Below, one piece after another: positions 1 to 10,408 of a stretch of DNA of 64,000 bases. The DNA is from an uncultured Candidatus Actinomarina sp. (GTDB taxonomy: Bacteria; Actinomycetota; Acidimicrobiia; Actinomarinales; Actinomarinaceae). Under the pieces are notes generated by a model. It did not search any database, was not told the origin of the DNA, and saw only the letters and a program-made list of their open reading frames with translations. Made by a program: the position numbers and the translations under genes. Position 1 is the stretch's first letter, and every line of letters begins with the position of its first letter. Where the stretch lies: positions 71,819 to 135,818 of the forward strand of contig CABZMN010000001.1 in assembly GCA_902526825.1 (NCBI GenBank), read 5' to 3'.

Positions 1-138
<138 letters not shown>

Positions 139-154
139 CTAAAAAATTATCTAT

Positions 155-814
155 CTAGTAATTCCAAAGGGGTTCATTTAAATTCCAATCTGGGGATTCA
201 CCCCATTTATTTAAAAAAGTAACTTCCTCTACAGGCTTTCTTGTTGCAACTCCCCATTTCCCTAAAGGGTATCCTGCAGTAATAGTCGCATTTAAGGTCC
301 ACCCTTTATCTGCTGGAATATCAAGAATTTTATAAACTTCTTCTGTCTTAAAACTCATTACTGTTGTTAGGCATGTTCCTATTCCATGACCTCTTGCAGC
401 AAGCATCAAACTCCATATTGCAGGATAAATTGATGAACCAGTTGGATCATTTCTTGAAAAAACTAAAACCAAAAGGGGAACTTTTTCATAGTTCTCAGCT
501 AACCAACTTGCAGAATTACTAATTCTTCGAACAGTATCAATTTGTTCTTTGTCTTTTAAATTTGAAGCACCTAAATCAGACGAATTATTGTAGAAAGATT
601 TAACGTAATAGTCCCAAGTTTCTTTATAGATATCAGCTAACTGAGTTCTGACTTCTTGGTCTGTTACAGCTACAAATCTCCAGTCTTGTTTGTTTGAACC
701 ACTTGGTGCACGAATTGCTGAATCAATCATTGATTTTATAATTTCATCGGGGATAGGATCTTCTTTTACCCTTCGCATTGCCCTCGTTGTATAGAGAGCT
801 TCAAATACATCCAT
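155..814 (-). CDS. nitroreductase family protein
   Basis: ORF; TTRAMRRVKEDPIPDE..APSGSNKQDWRF typical of the nitroreductase fold. Confidence 0.85.
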   Translation of the reverse strand: MDVFEALYTTRAMRRVKEDPIPDEIIKSMIDSAIRAPSGSNKQDWRFVAVTDQEVRTQLADIYKETWDYYVKSFYNNSSDLGASNLKDKEQIDTVRRISNSASWLAENYEKVPLLVLVFSRNDPTGSSIYPAIWSLMLAARGHGIGTCLTTVMSFKTEEVYKILDIPADKGWTLNATITAGYPLGKWGVATRKPVEEVTFLNKWGESPDWNLNEPLWNY

Positions 815-848
815 TTTGTTATTTTAGTAAGATAGAAGTTAGGTAAGT

Positions 849-1664
849 ATGGATAAAAAAATATTTTCAGAAGTAAAAGACAATATTGGGATTGTTTGGT
901 TAAATCGTCCTGAGAAAAAAAATGCCTTAAACGATGAACTATGGTTTGGACTTCCAGAATTAGTAAAAGAATTAGATGAAAGTGACGAGGTAAGAGTAAT
1001 TCTTCTTGCAGCAAAAGGAGATACGTTTTCTGCAGGTATAGACATAAATTTACTTGTAGAAGCTTTTGATCTAAATGAAGATTTGAAAACTAATGCGAAA
1101 GAAAGAATTGAAATTATGGAGATTACAAAAAAATTTCAAGATGCGTTCACGACCGTTGCAAAAACACAAAAACCAACAATAGCTGCAATTCAAGGATTTA
1201 GTATTGGAGGTGCTACAAACTTAGTAGCATCTTGCGATATTAGGCTTTCAACAAAAGATGCCCAATTTTCAATTGGTGAATCAAAGCTTGGGTTAGTAGC
1301 CGACGTTGGGGCTTTACAAAGAATGCCTAAAATCATATCAAAGGGTCTACTAAGAGAACTAGCATACACTGGAAAAACTTTTGATGGTGAATATGCAAAA
1401 GAGATTGGATTTGTAAATCATATTTTTGACACCCATGAAGAACTTATCAGTGGTGCTATGGAATTAGCAAACGAGATTGCTTCAAACTCACCCTTAGTTA
1501 TGAGAGGTACAAAAATGATTCTTGATAAAGGTGAGGAGTTAACATCTGATCAGTCATTAGATCTTGTAAGAATGTGGAGTACTTCATTCCTGAGTTCTGA
1601 AGACTTGAAAGAAGGAATTTTTGCAAGAATGGAAAAGAGAGATCCTAAGTTTAAGGGACAATAG
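849..1664 (+). CDS. enoyl-CoA hydratase/isomerase family protein
   Basis: ORF; crotonase motifs FSAGIDINLL and AIQGFSIGGATNLVASCDIRL. Confidence 0.88.
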   Translation: MDKKIFSEVKDNIGIVWLNRPEKKNALNDELWFGLPELVKELDESDEVRVILLAAKGDTFSAGIDINLLVEAFDLNEDLKTNAKERIEIMEITKKFQDAFTTVAKTQKPTIAAIQGFSIGGATNLVASCDIRLSTKDAQFSIGESKLGLVADVGALQRMPKIISKGLLRELAYTGKTFDGEYAKEIGFVNHIFDTHEELISGAMELANEIASNSPLVMRGTKMILDKGEELTSDQSLDLVRMWSTSFLSSEDLKEGIFARMEKRDPKFKGQ

Positions 1665-2642
1665 TTATAATTTGCTAAATTCCTTCAGGGCAAATCTATC
1701 CGTCATACCAGCCACGTAGTCTACGGCATTTTCAAGTTCTGATTGAGCAGTCCTATATTGCTCAGGTAGTAAGTTTGGATTATTCGTATAATTTGAAACT
1801 AGTTTTTCAACAACTTTTTTAGCTTCTGCTCTTTCCTTTTTTGTTTCATCTCTGAGATATACTTTTTCAAACATAAACTCTCTTAAATTGTTCATAATAT
1901 TCAAAATCTCATCATCCATACGAAGGTTACCTTCAGACGACGCTTTAAAAATTCCTGAAATAAGTGAATTTATCCAAGTTTTACCTGGACTACCTAGTTC
2001 AGAAGTAATGTTTTTTGGTATTTCACTTTCATTTAGCACACCAGCTCTTATTGCATCTTCAACATCGTGTGAAAGATATGCAATCCTATCGGCGTATCTA
2101 CAAATTAAGCCTTCATTAGTAAAGGGAGGTTCTTCATATTTCCATGGATGTTTTTCTATTCCATTAACAGTTTCTTTTGTAAGATTTAAAGGTTCAATGA
2201 TTGAGAGCATTTTTACAGAATTTTCAGAATGGCTCCAACCACCATCAAGCATATCGTTCAAAACTTCCTCACCAGTGTGTCCGAAAGGAGAATGTCCCAC
2301 GTCATGCCCTAAACAAATAGCTTCAGTTAAATCTGGATTTAGGCCTAGAGTTTTTGCGATAGATCTACCAATTTGAGTTACGTTTAGCGTGTGAGTCATT
2401 CTTGTTATAAAATGATCGCCATCCGGATTGATAAATACTTGAGTTTTGTGTTTTAATCTTCTGAATGTTTTTGAGTGTATAATTCTATCCCTATCTCTTT
2501 CAAAAACAGTCCTAAAAGGATCTTCATCTTCTTTTTTAAAACGACCTTTTGATTCTTCAGATAACATTGCGTACGAAGATAAAGTAACACGCTCGTTAGT
2601 CTCTCTCCATTTTCTATCTCTAAGTATGAAAGAATCATTCAC
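1665..2642 (-). CDS. dgt: deoxyguanosinetriphosphate triphosphohydrolase-like protein
   Basis: ORF; HD-domain motifs RRLKHKTQVF, TRMTHTLNVTQIGRSIA, LGHDVGHSPFGHTGE. Confidence 0.9.
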   Translation of the reverse strand: MNDSFILRDRKWRETNERVTLSSYAMLSEESKGRFKKEDEDPFRTVFERDRDRIIHSKTFRRLKHKTQVFINPDGDHFITRMTHTLNVTQIGRSIAKTLGLNPDLTEAICLGHDVGHSPFGHTGEEVLNDMLDGGWSHSENSVKMLSIIEPLNLTKETVNGIEKHPWKYEEPPFTNEGLICRYADRIAYLSHDVEDAIRAGVLNESEIPKNITSELGSPGKTWINSLISGIFKASSEGNLRMDDEILNIMNNLREFMFEKVYLRDETKKERAEAKKVVEKLVSNYTNNPNLLPEQYRTAQSELENAVDYVAGMTDRFALKEFSKL

Positions 2643-2658
2643 AATTTTAGATTAATTC

Positions 2659-3204
2659 TTAAATGGAATTTAATAAAGCGATTAAATCATTCCAACCATT
2701 TAAATCGTGAACGCCTTCGATAGGATCGTTATATAATCTTACGAATCTAATAATTGTTTTATCTTTCCTGTTTTTTACATAATTATCAAGCTGATATGGA
2801 GCATCATCTATGTAAACGTCACAATCTATCTTCCACTTTTCCTCAATAAAGTGTATTTCTTTCGTTGGTATCTTATTTTCCCCAAGCCACATCAAAGTAT
2901 CATGTATTGACCACCATGGCTTAGAGGAAATAATTACTACCTCATGACCATCTTTTGAAAGCTCATATAAAACATCTACAGCATTTTCGTACAGTTCAAG
3001 ATTTCTAAAAATGGATGAGCCGTCGATATCTTTAGCCCATTTCCAGAAATCTATTTCCTCCTGAAAGTGTGTTAAAGGTTTAGAAAGGCCCCATTCAGTT
3101 ATCTCTTCCAATAATATTTTTTTACCAAATTCTTTTTCATATAGTTCAGTCCAGCCTTTTGTGAAGTTTGCAACAACACCGTCTAAATCAACTCCGATTC
3201 TCAT
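2659..3204 (-). CDS. HAD-like 5'(3')-deoxyribonucleotidase-type protein
   Basis: ORF; MRIGVDLDGVVANF and YIDDAPYQ. Confidence 0.65.
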   Translation of the reverse strand: MRIGVDLDGVVANFTKGWTELYEKEFGKKILLEEITEWGLSKPLTHFQEEIDFWKWAKDIDGSSIFRNLELYENAVDVLYELSKDGHEVVIISSKPWWSIHDTLMWLGENKIPTKEIHFIEEKWKIDCDVYIDDAPYQLDNYVKNRKDKTIIRFVRLYNDPIEGVHDLNGWNDLIALLNSI

Positions 3205-3263
3205 TTGACTAAGTTTAATTCTTCAGTGCACTATAGAAGGGTAACCTATTAGCATTTACATAT

Positions 3264-4793
3264 ATGGAACAAGCATTATATAGAAAATATAGACCCGCAA
3301 ATCTAAAAGAGATGGTAGGACAAGATGAGGCGGTTTCTTTAATTTCGTCCCAAATATCGGATGAAAAAATTGGCCATGCTTACCTATTTTCAGGACCAAA
3401 AGGTGTGGGCAAGACTTCACTTGCACGCATAATTGCAAAAGAACTTGGTTGTGATCCGGTATTTGACGTATCTGAAATTGATGCAGCCTCACATAATAAG
3501 GTGGATGACATAAGGGATATGAATGAAAGTGTAAATTTTATTGCAACTTCTCCTGGAAAAAAGAGAATATTTATTTTGGATGAAGTTCATATGTTGTCGA
3601 ATGCAGCGTCAAATGCATTTCTTAAGACATTAGAAGAACCACCCGAACACGTAATTTTTATACTTGCAACAACTGAGCCAGATAGAGTGATTGAAACCAT
3701 AAGAAGCAGAACAACACAAGTTGTATTTAAAAAAATTTCTGAAGCAGAAATAATTAAGGTACTACAAAAAATTTCAAAAAAAGAAAATATAAATTTCAAT
3801 AAAGACATTCTTCAAACTATTGCAACTTATTCAGACGGATCTTTGAGAGATGCAATAAATTTATTTGAGCAAGCAGATAATACATTTGGAGAAAAAGTAA
3901 CTGTTGAAAATATATTCAGCTTAGTTGGTAAATTGGGCTCTGAAGAGATACAGGAAATAATTGAATCTATCGAGTTTCAGGATACAGGCAAAATTTTAAA
4001 TGTCATCAGAGAAGCTTATGCTAAAGGTTTGCAACCAACCGATATTTCAAATTCAATATCAGAATTTTTTCGTAATTTATTTTATCTTAAGTATTTACCA
4101 GATGATAAAAAACTCGAATCTTTAACTGAAGATTTTAAAAAGAATTTAGAAAAAGCAAATGAAAAAATATCAGCAAAACAATTGGTTCGTATACTTGATT
4201 TGATTGATGAAATTAATTCAAACTTACCATCATCAAATTCTCAACATTTAAAACTTGAATTATTCATGATGAAATTGATTAAGCCAGAATTTGGCTCTGA
4301 TGTAAAATCTATTGGTTACCGACTTGATCTTCTAGAAGGACGAACTAGTTTATCAAGAAGTGTTGATGAAGATACTAAATCAGAAGAAAAAATACTAGCT
4401 GATGAGAAACCAAAAAATGAATCTAAACCTAAAGAAAAAAAAGTTAAAAGTAAAAATAAACAATCACTTGAAGATTTCGATGTTTACTGGCCAAAAATTT
4501 TGAACTCGCTGAAAGAAACTTTATCAGCAAGAAAATATTCTTACTTAACGGCAGTGAAACCTGAAGTGAATGAAGATAACGTTGTAACCCTTTATGTTGA
4601 TAAAAATAATGAATTTCTTTTTGATGAATTAAAAAAAAGTACGGAGATAATTGATCTGATTAAATCAGAAGTAGCAAAACTCATGGGCATTGAAGCTTTA
4701 GTAAATATAGAAATTAGCGAAACAATTAATACAAAAGAAGAGGGTGGCATATCAGCGGCCCAAGAAATTTTTGATGTTGAGGATTTAAGTTAA
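3264..4793 (+). CDS. dnaX: DNA polymerase III subunit gamma/tau
   Basis: ORF; ALYRKYRP..VGQ, GPKGVGKTSLARI, FILDEVHMLS..FLKTLEEPP. Confidence 0.95.
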   Translation: MEQALYRKYRPANLKEMVGQDEAVSLISSQISDEKIGHAYLFSGPKGVGKTSLARIIAKELGCDPVFDVSEIDAASHNKVDDIRDMNESVNFIATSPGKKRIFILDEVHMLSNAASNAFLKTLEEPPEHVIFILATTEPDRVIETIRSRTTQVVFKKISEAEIIKVLQKISKKENINFNKDILQTIATYSDGSLRDAINLFEQADNTFGEKVTVENIFSLVGKLGSEEIQEIIESIEFQDTGKILNVIREAYAKGLQPTDISNSISEFFRNLFYLKYLPDDKKLESLTEDFKKNLEKANEKISAKQLVRILDLIDEINSNLPSSNSQHLKLELFMMKLIKPEFGSDVKSIGYRLDLLEGRTSLSRSVDEDTKSEEKILADEKPKNESKPKEKKVKSKNKQSLEDFDVYWPKILNSLKETLSARKYSYLTAVKPEVNEDNVVTLYVDKNNEFLFDELKKSTEIIDLIKSEVAKLMGIEALVNIEISETINTKEEGGISAAQEIFDVEDLS

Positions 4794-5131
4794 TTATCTT
4801 TTAGATTTAATTCACTTAAAGCCATTGTTATTCTTCTTGATCCTTGATTTTGGGCACTTTTACATAATTCAATAAAACTTCTTAGTTCCCCAGTTCTAAA
4901 TTTTTTAAGTGCATCACCTGAAGGAACATCTCCATTTCTTTCTCTTTCTAGTAATTTAATTTCAATCTCTTTTGCCCTGGCAAGATAAGTACTGCTCACC
5001 TCAAATAAAGTATCAACACCATCAGTTATAGGTGGATTAATATGACCCATTAGCACATTTATGTATTCGTTAATTTCTTCATGCAGCTCGTCTGCGCCTG
5101 AAAGACCTTTCTTTAGTGGAAATTTTTGCAT
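4790..5131 (-). CDS. hypothetical protein
   Basis: ORF 113 aa, fits between dnaX and murJ-like gene. Confidence 0.6.
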   Translation of the reverse strand: MQKFPLKKGLSGADELHEEINEYINVLMGHINPPITDGVDTLFEVSSTYLARAKEIEIKLLERERNGDVPSGDALKKFRTGELRSFIELCKSAQNQGSRRITMALSELNLKDN

Positions 5132-6624
5132 TATTCTTTTCTAACCTTTATGTATTTCATTTTAATTACATTAAGAGACACAATAAACGCCAAAGCAATA
5201 ATTGTTAGGTAAATCAATAAATTCATAATGTTCGAATTTCCACTAACAGATAAAAATCTGATAAATGTAAAGACTACACTCCCAATTAATGTTGAAATGC
5301 TCAAGTCAATTGCTAAATCCCTATTTAGAATTTTTTCATTTCCTATTTTTAATGTAAAAAGCAACACCAATGAATACAAGAAAAGAGGTATAACAATTAA
5401 AACTGCATAGTTTGATTCCGACTTATTTGTACTACTTAACACAAGTAGAGTTGACAAAACTGTTGCTGAAGTACCTATCAAAACTGGATACCAATATTTA
5501 CTTTGAACATAAAAAGATCTAGTTACAATCTGATTGATAGACCAAGGTAAGATAGCAAATGATACAACTGACATAATTGAACTTACACGTTGGACATCAT
5601 TACTAGTAAATGCACCACGTTCGTAAACAATACTCACTACCTCATCGCTACCAAAGAAAAAAAACAAAACTATAGCTACATTTAGAAAAAATAAAATAGA
5701 GACTTGGTGACGGATTAATTCTCTAAGCTCTTCAAACTTCTTGTTAACAAATAAGTTAGATAAAGTTGGAAAACTTGCAACACCTACAGCTTGGGCTAAA
5801 ACTCCCACCGGTAAAATTGCTACTCTCCTAGCGTATCTAAAAGAGGCAATTGCTCCTGTGCTAAGAAAAGATCCAAATATTCTGAATAATTGTTCATCCA
5901 TGACTGCAATTGATTGACCAACAATCAAAGGAAGTGATACTTTAAAATATTGACTTAAAAACATTGCTTTTGGTTTTATAAATTTATAACTCAGACCAAC
6001 ACTTCTTAATCCAATTAATTGGATTACTATATGACCCAAAAAGGAACCGATCAAACCACCTATTGCAAATCCGTAAACTGTAGCTTCTGGAGTTGAAGAA
6101 TAAATCCAGCCAAATAAGATAATTGACAAATTATAAATTACTGGAGCTATCGCAGCGTATTTAAATTCATTTTTAAAATACTGATATGCCATCATAATCG
6201 CACCCGAAAAGAAAAAAACTTGACTAAAAATAATTGGAGTAAAAACTTTAACAAAAAGGTTTTGATTTACCACTCCAAAGATATCTGCTATTTCATATCT
6301 AAAAATAAAACCAAGAATAGAAATACTTAAAAATATAACCGTTAAGCCATTTAGCAGTGAAAGGAAATAACTATTTAGCTTATCGTCATCTTCTTTTTCA
6401 AACCTTGAGAGAAGAGGTATTAATGTTATTGCAAGATAGCCTCCGGCTGATAGATAAAATAAAAAATCAGGAATCACAAAAGCTAAATCCAAAGTATCTG
6501 ATGCATTAGATACCCCAGTCCAATTTGCTAATAAAATTTCTCTAACAAACCCAAAAATTCTACTCATTAAATAAGCTAAAGAAATTATTGATATTGGACC
6601 AATTAATTTTTTATAATTCTGCAT
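5131..6624 (-). CDS. murJ: MurJ/MviN-type lipid II flippase
   Basis: ORF; polytopic, SRIFGFVREILLANWTG, QSIAVMDEQLFRIFGSFL. Confidence 0.8.
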   Translation of the reverse strand: MQNYKKLIGPISIISLAYLMSRIFGFVREILLANWTGVSNASDTLDLAFVIPDFLFYLSAGGYLAITLIPLLSRFEKEDDDKLNSYFLSLLNGLTVIFLSISILGFIFRYEIADIFGVVNQNLFVKVFTPIIFSQVFFFSGAIMMAYQYFKNEFKYAAIAPVIYNLSIILFGWIYSSTPEATVYGFAIGGLIGSFLGHIVIQLIGLRSVGLSYKFIKPKAMFLSQYFKVSLPLIVGQSIAVMDEQLFRIFGSFLSTGAIASFRYARRVAILPVGVLAQAVGVASFPTLSNLFVNKKFEELRELIRHQVSILFFLNVAIVLFFFFGSDEVVSIVYERGAFTSNDVQRVSSIMSVVSFAILPWSINQIVTRSFYVQSKYWYPVLIGTSATVLSTLLVLSSTNKSESNYAVLIVIPLFLYSLVLLFTLKIGNEKILNRDLAIDLSISTLIGSVVFTFIRFLSVSGNSNIMNLLIYLTIIALAFIVSLNVIKMKYIKVRKE

Positions 6625-7489
6625 GCTTTTCTTTCATAAGCTCAAGTAGTTCATAAGAAATATTCAACTTATTACTCTCATAACCAAATCCTATATTTAT
6701 GTCAGGTTTATTGTCACCGTGATAATCAGAACCACCACTTTTTAATAAATTCATATTGTTTACAATCTCACTCAATGTGCTTGAAGTTGTTTTGGAGTAA
6801 CTTGAATAATATGTCTCAACTCCATGAATACCGAGATTTTTCAATGATCTTAATCGATCTACAAATACAGAGTCACACCAATTTTTTGAAAAAGAGTAGT
6901 CTTTATTACTCATTAGTGTGTGAGGGTGTGCAAGAAAAACCAAACATTTAGATTCTTTCGCACAATCAATGACTTCCTCAATTGGGTTTTGGTGAATTCT
7001 AGAATCACCAACTTTACCATTTCCTAAGTATTCTTTAAATGCTTCATTTAGTGAAGCTACATACCCTTTAGATTTCATCAAATTAGCAATATGAGGACGA
7101 CCCGGTACTTTTGTTTCAAGATCATCCAATTCTTTTCTTTCAATTTCTACACCTACTTTTTTTAGTTTTTCCAATATTTCATAATTTCTATTTTTCTTTT
7201 CAATTCTAATTTTTGAAAGTAACTCATATATAGGGGTATCTTTTTTTAAAAAATAAATAAGTAAATGAATTCCCGCAAATGGATTTTCTAACTCTAAGTC
7301 ATACCAACTAACACTCATTTCAACTCCTGGAATTATTTCAATTAAATTAGTGTTTTCAACCTCTGACAAAAACTCGTGATCAGTTATTGATATAGCCTGT
7401 AGTTGTTGTTCTATTGCAATATTCAATATATCTTCAATTTTGTCAGTCCCGTCAGAATTAGATGAATGAATATGGAGATCAATGCTCAT
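6611..7489 (-). CDS. PHP domain phosphoesterase
   Basis: ORF; DLHIHSSNSDGTD, SITDHEFLS, FLAHPHTL, SGGSDYHGD. Confidence 0.85.
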   Translation of the reverse strand: MSIDLHIHSSNSDGTDKIEDILNIAIEQQLQAISITDHEFLSEVENTNLIEIIPGVEMSVSWYDLELENPFAGIHLLIYFLKKDTPIYELLSKIRIEKKNRNYEILEKLKKVGVEIERKELDDLETKVPGRPHIANLMKSKGYVASLNEAFKEYLGNGKVGDSRIHQNPIEEVIDCAKESKCLVFLAHPHTLMSNKDYSFSKNWCDSVFVDRLRSLKNLGIHGVETYYSSYSKTTSSTLSEIVNNMNLLKSGGSDYHGDNKPDINIGFGYESNKLNISYELLELMKEKHAEL

Positions 7490-7536
7490 TAAATCTAGAA
7501 TACTAGGTCTGTTAAATCTTTAATAAACTCATTAGA

Positions 7537-8754
7537 ATGTTTCAGATGAATTTAATAGTACAAAAATTTGGTGGAACTAGTGTTGAAAATCCCGAAACAC
7601 TAAAAATTGTTGCACAAAAAATAATTGATTGTAAATCAAAAGGAAACGAGGTTGTAGTAGTTGTTTCTGCTATGGGTTCAAGTACGGATGAGTTAATTGA
7701 TCTAGCTAATGAACTATCCGATACACCCTCCCCCAGAGAAATGGATATGTTGTTGTCGGCAGGAGAGAGAATAACAATGTCACTACTAGCAATGCATCTA
7801 AATAATCTTGGTTATGAATCCTTTTCTTTAACAGGTTCACAGGCAGGAATAACTACAACGTCGAGACATGGAATGGCGGAGATCGAAAATATTTCTGGTG
7901 AAAGAGTTAAAGAGGGCATTAATGAAGGAAAGATAGTAATAGTTGCTGGTTTTCAAGGAGTAAACAAAGAGACTAAAGAGATTACAACACTTGGAAGAGG
8001 AGGATCTGATGCTACAGCAGTTGCGTTAGCTGTAGCACTTGGTGCAGAAAAATGTGAGATTTATACAGATGTTGAGGGTGTATTTACAGCAGACCCAAGA
8101 ATAGTTACAAAAGCCAAGCTAATTGAAGAGATAACATACGATGAAATGTTGGAAATGGCTTCATCAGGTGCAAGGGTTTTAATGGCTAGGTCTGTAGAAT
8201 TTGGTAGAAGGTATAATGTACCAATAATTGTAAAACCTACCTTTAGCGAAGGTTCAGGCACAATTGTAAAGGACAAAGTAATGGAACAAGCAATTGTAAG
8301 TGGAGTCACTCACAACGATAAAGAGATCAAATTTACACTATTTGGAGTTCCCGATCAGCCAGGCATTGCTGGAAAAGTTTTTGGACCTCTTTCAGAAAAT
8401 GGTGTAATTGTAGATATGATTGTTCAAAACGTTTCAAAAGAATCAAAAACGGATATTAGTTTTACTGCACCATTAGAGCAAAAGTCCGAAGTTGAAAATA
8501 TCTTAGAAAATTTATCAACTGAGCTCGAAGCAGAAGGAGCAGATTCAGATCCAAACATTGCAAGGGTTTCATTAATTGGTGCTGGTATGAAAGCTGAGTC
8601 TGGAATAGCTTCGAAAATGTTTTCAATACTTGGCGAAAATAAAATCAATATTGCAATGATTTCAACATCACCGATAAGAATTTCATGTGTTGTTAACAAG
8701 GATGATATGCAAAAAGCTATAGACTCATTACACAAAGAATTTATTGAAGCATAA
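7537..8754 (+). CDS. lysC: aspartate kinase (start may be ATG 7546)
   Basis: ORF; VQKFGGTSVENPE, LGRGGSDATAVALA, tandem ACT-like C-terminus. Confidence 0.95.
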   Translation: MFQMNLIVQKFGGTSVENPETLKIVAQKIIDCKSKGNEVVVVVSAMGSSTDELIDLANELSDTPSPREMDMLLSAGERITMSLLAMHLNNLGYESFSLTGSQAGITTTSRHGMAEIENISGERVKEGINEGKIVIVAGFQGVNKETKEITTLGRGGSDATAVALAVALGAEKCEIYTDVEGVFTADPRIVTKAKLIEEITYDEMLEMASSGARVLMARSVEFGRRYNVPIIVKPTFSEGSGTIVKDKVMEQAIVSGVTHNDKEIKFTLFGVPDQPGIAGKVFGPLSENGVIVDMIVQNVSKESKTDISFTAPLEQKSEVENILENLSTELEAEGADSDPNIARVSLIGAGMKAESGIASKMFSILGENKINIAMISTSPIRISCVVNKDDMQKAIDSLHKEFIEA

Positions 8755-9756
8755 ATGAAAATCTCAATAGTTGGAGCTACTGGTCTTGTAGGGCGAAATA
8801 TAATTGAGCTCTGTGAAGAATTTTTTGACAATTCTGTTGAATACCATCTTTATGCATCCAAAGAGTCTGAAGGCAAAACACTGCAAGTTAATGGTAAAGA
8901 AGTTCTCATTAGAGAGTTAAGTTCAAAAAATATTGAGTCATGCGATATTGCTTTGTTTTCAGCTGGAGGAGAAAGATCAAGAGAATTTGCAAATCAATTT
9001 GTAGACAAAGGGGCTTTCGTAATCGATAATTCATCATCTTTCAGAATGGAAAAAACAGTTCCTCTTGTTGTTTACGGTATTAATGAAGACATAATAAAAA
9101 ACGATTCGAAAATTATAGCCAATCCAAACTGTACAACTATGGCCCTTGTTATGGCTTTAAAACCATTACATGATATTTTTAATTTATTAAGTATTGTTCC
9201 AGTTTCATATCAAGCTGTTTCAGGTTCTGGTAAGAGTGCAATTGAATCGTTAGAAAATGAACTTGCTAACCTTTCAACACCAGGATCAGCACCTGATGAA
9301 AAATATTATCAATCCCAGATAGCGAAGAATGTAATTCCAATTGCTGGAAATATTTCAGAAAATGGATACTCAGATGAAGAAATGAAGTTTTCTAATGAGT
9401 CAAAAAAGATTTTGGACATACCGGACTTAAATGTTGAACCATCTAATGCAAGGGTAGGGGTTGAAACTGGACATGGTATATTTTGTACTGCAACATTTGA
9501 AAAAGACGTTGATGTTGAATCGGCTATTGAATCATTGGAAGCATTTGAAGGTATAGAATACTGGAAAGAAACTTATCCGACACCTCTTGATGCTCAAGGA
9601 AATAAAAATATCTTAGTCTCAAGAATGAGATCCGGTCTTACAAGCAACAAAATACTAAACTTCTGGGCAGTCGGTGACAATCTCTTAAAAGGAGCAGCAT
9701 TGAATGCTGTTCAAATTGCTAACCACCTATACAAAAATGATTTCTATACCAAATAA
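8755..9756 (+). CDS. asd: aspartate-semialdehyde dehydrogenase
   Basis: ORF; GATGLVGRNI, NPNCTTMALVMALKPLH, YQAVSGSG; abuts lysC. Confidence 0.94.
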   Translation: MKISIVGATGLVGRNIIELCEEFFDNSVEYHLYASKESEGKTLQVNGKEVLIRELSSKNIESCDIALFSAGGERSREFANQFVDKGAFVIDNSSSFRMEKTVPLVVYGINEDIIKNDSKIIANPNCTTMALVMALKPLHDIFNLLSIVPVSYQAVSGSGKSAIESLENELANLSTPGSAPDEKYYQSQIAKNVIPIAGNISENGYSDEEMKFSNESKKILDIPDLNVEPSNARVGVETGHGIFCTATFEKDVDVESAIESLEAFEGIEYWKETYPTPLDAQGNKNILVSRMRSGLTSNKILNFWAVGDNLLKGAALNAVQIANHLYKNDFYTK

Positions 9757-10408
9757 AGTTCCTAGAAAGAAAAGAGTTTTTCTAGGACCTTTGAGTAGGA
9801 AAATACTTAAACTTTCAAACTGGGAAATTACAGGTGAATTTCCGAACTATAAAAAAATAATATTAATTGGAGTACCTCATACAGCAAATAGAGATGCCTG
9901 GTACGCACTTCTTGCAGTACTGGCTTTGGATTTAAAGATAAATTTTTTTGGTGCAAGATGGATATTTACCAGACTTCCAAGCCCTTATACTTTTTCAAAA
10001 GATGTTGATCGTTTAGGAATTCCCTGGCCTTTAGGGTGGTTACAAAAATTAATACTTTTAAAACTTGGAGGAATACCAGTTTATAGAAATAAATCAAAAG
10101 GATTAATAAAGGGTGCTGTAGAAGAATTTTCTAAAATGGAAGAATATGTTCTTGCAATTGCTCCAGAAGCTGGGACAGAGCAGGTTAAAAAATTTAGAAG
10201 TGGATTTTATTATTTAGCAAAAGAACTGAATATACCTTACTTACCAATCGAGTTAGATTTTAAAAATAGAAGGTTTCATGTACAAAAAGAACAGTTCGTA
10301 TCGATGTCATTTGAAGAAGAGTCTAAAAAAATTATTTCACTTTTTGAAGGGGTAGAAGGAGCTTTAAGAGAATTTAAAATGCTAGAAGAAACGGAAGAAA
10401 AAGACTAA
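9737..10408 (+). CDS. 1-acyl-sn-glycerol-3-phosphate acyltransferase-like protein
   Basis: ORF track starts at 9704 inside asd; ATG 9737 is preferred. GVPHTANRDAW and APEAGTEQVKKFRSGFYYLA. Confidence 0.72.
   Translation: MISIPNKVPRKKRVFLGPLSRKILKLSNWEITGEFPNYKKIILIGVPHTANRDAWYALLAVLALDLKINFFGARWIFTRLPSPYTFSKDVDRLGIPWPLGWLQKLILLKLGGIPVYRNKSKGLIKGAVEEFSKMEEYVLAIAPEAGTEQVKKFRSGFYYLAKELNIPYLPIELDFKNRRFHVQKEQFVSMSFEEESKKIISLFEGVEGALREFKMLEETEEKD

Noticed and set aside
1888-2376. 162-aa plus-strand ORF
   Set aside because: Entirely antisense to dgt, a well-supported conserved gene
3256-3492. 78-aa minus-strand ORF at the dnaX start
   Set aside because: Antisense to the conserved DnaX N-terminus
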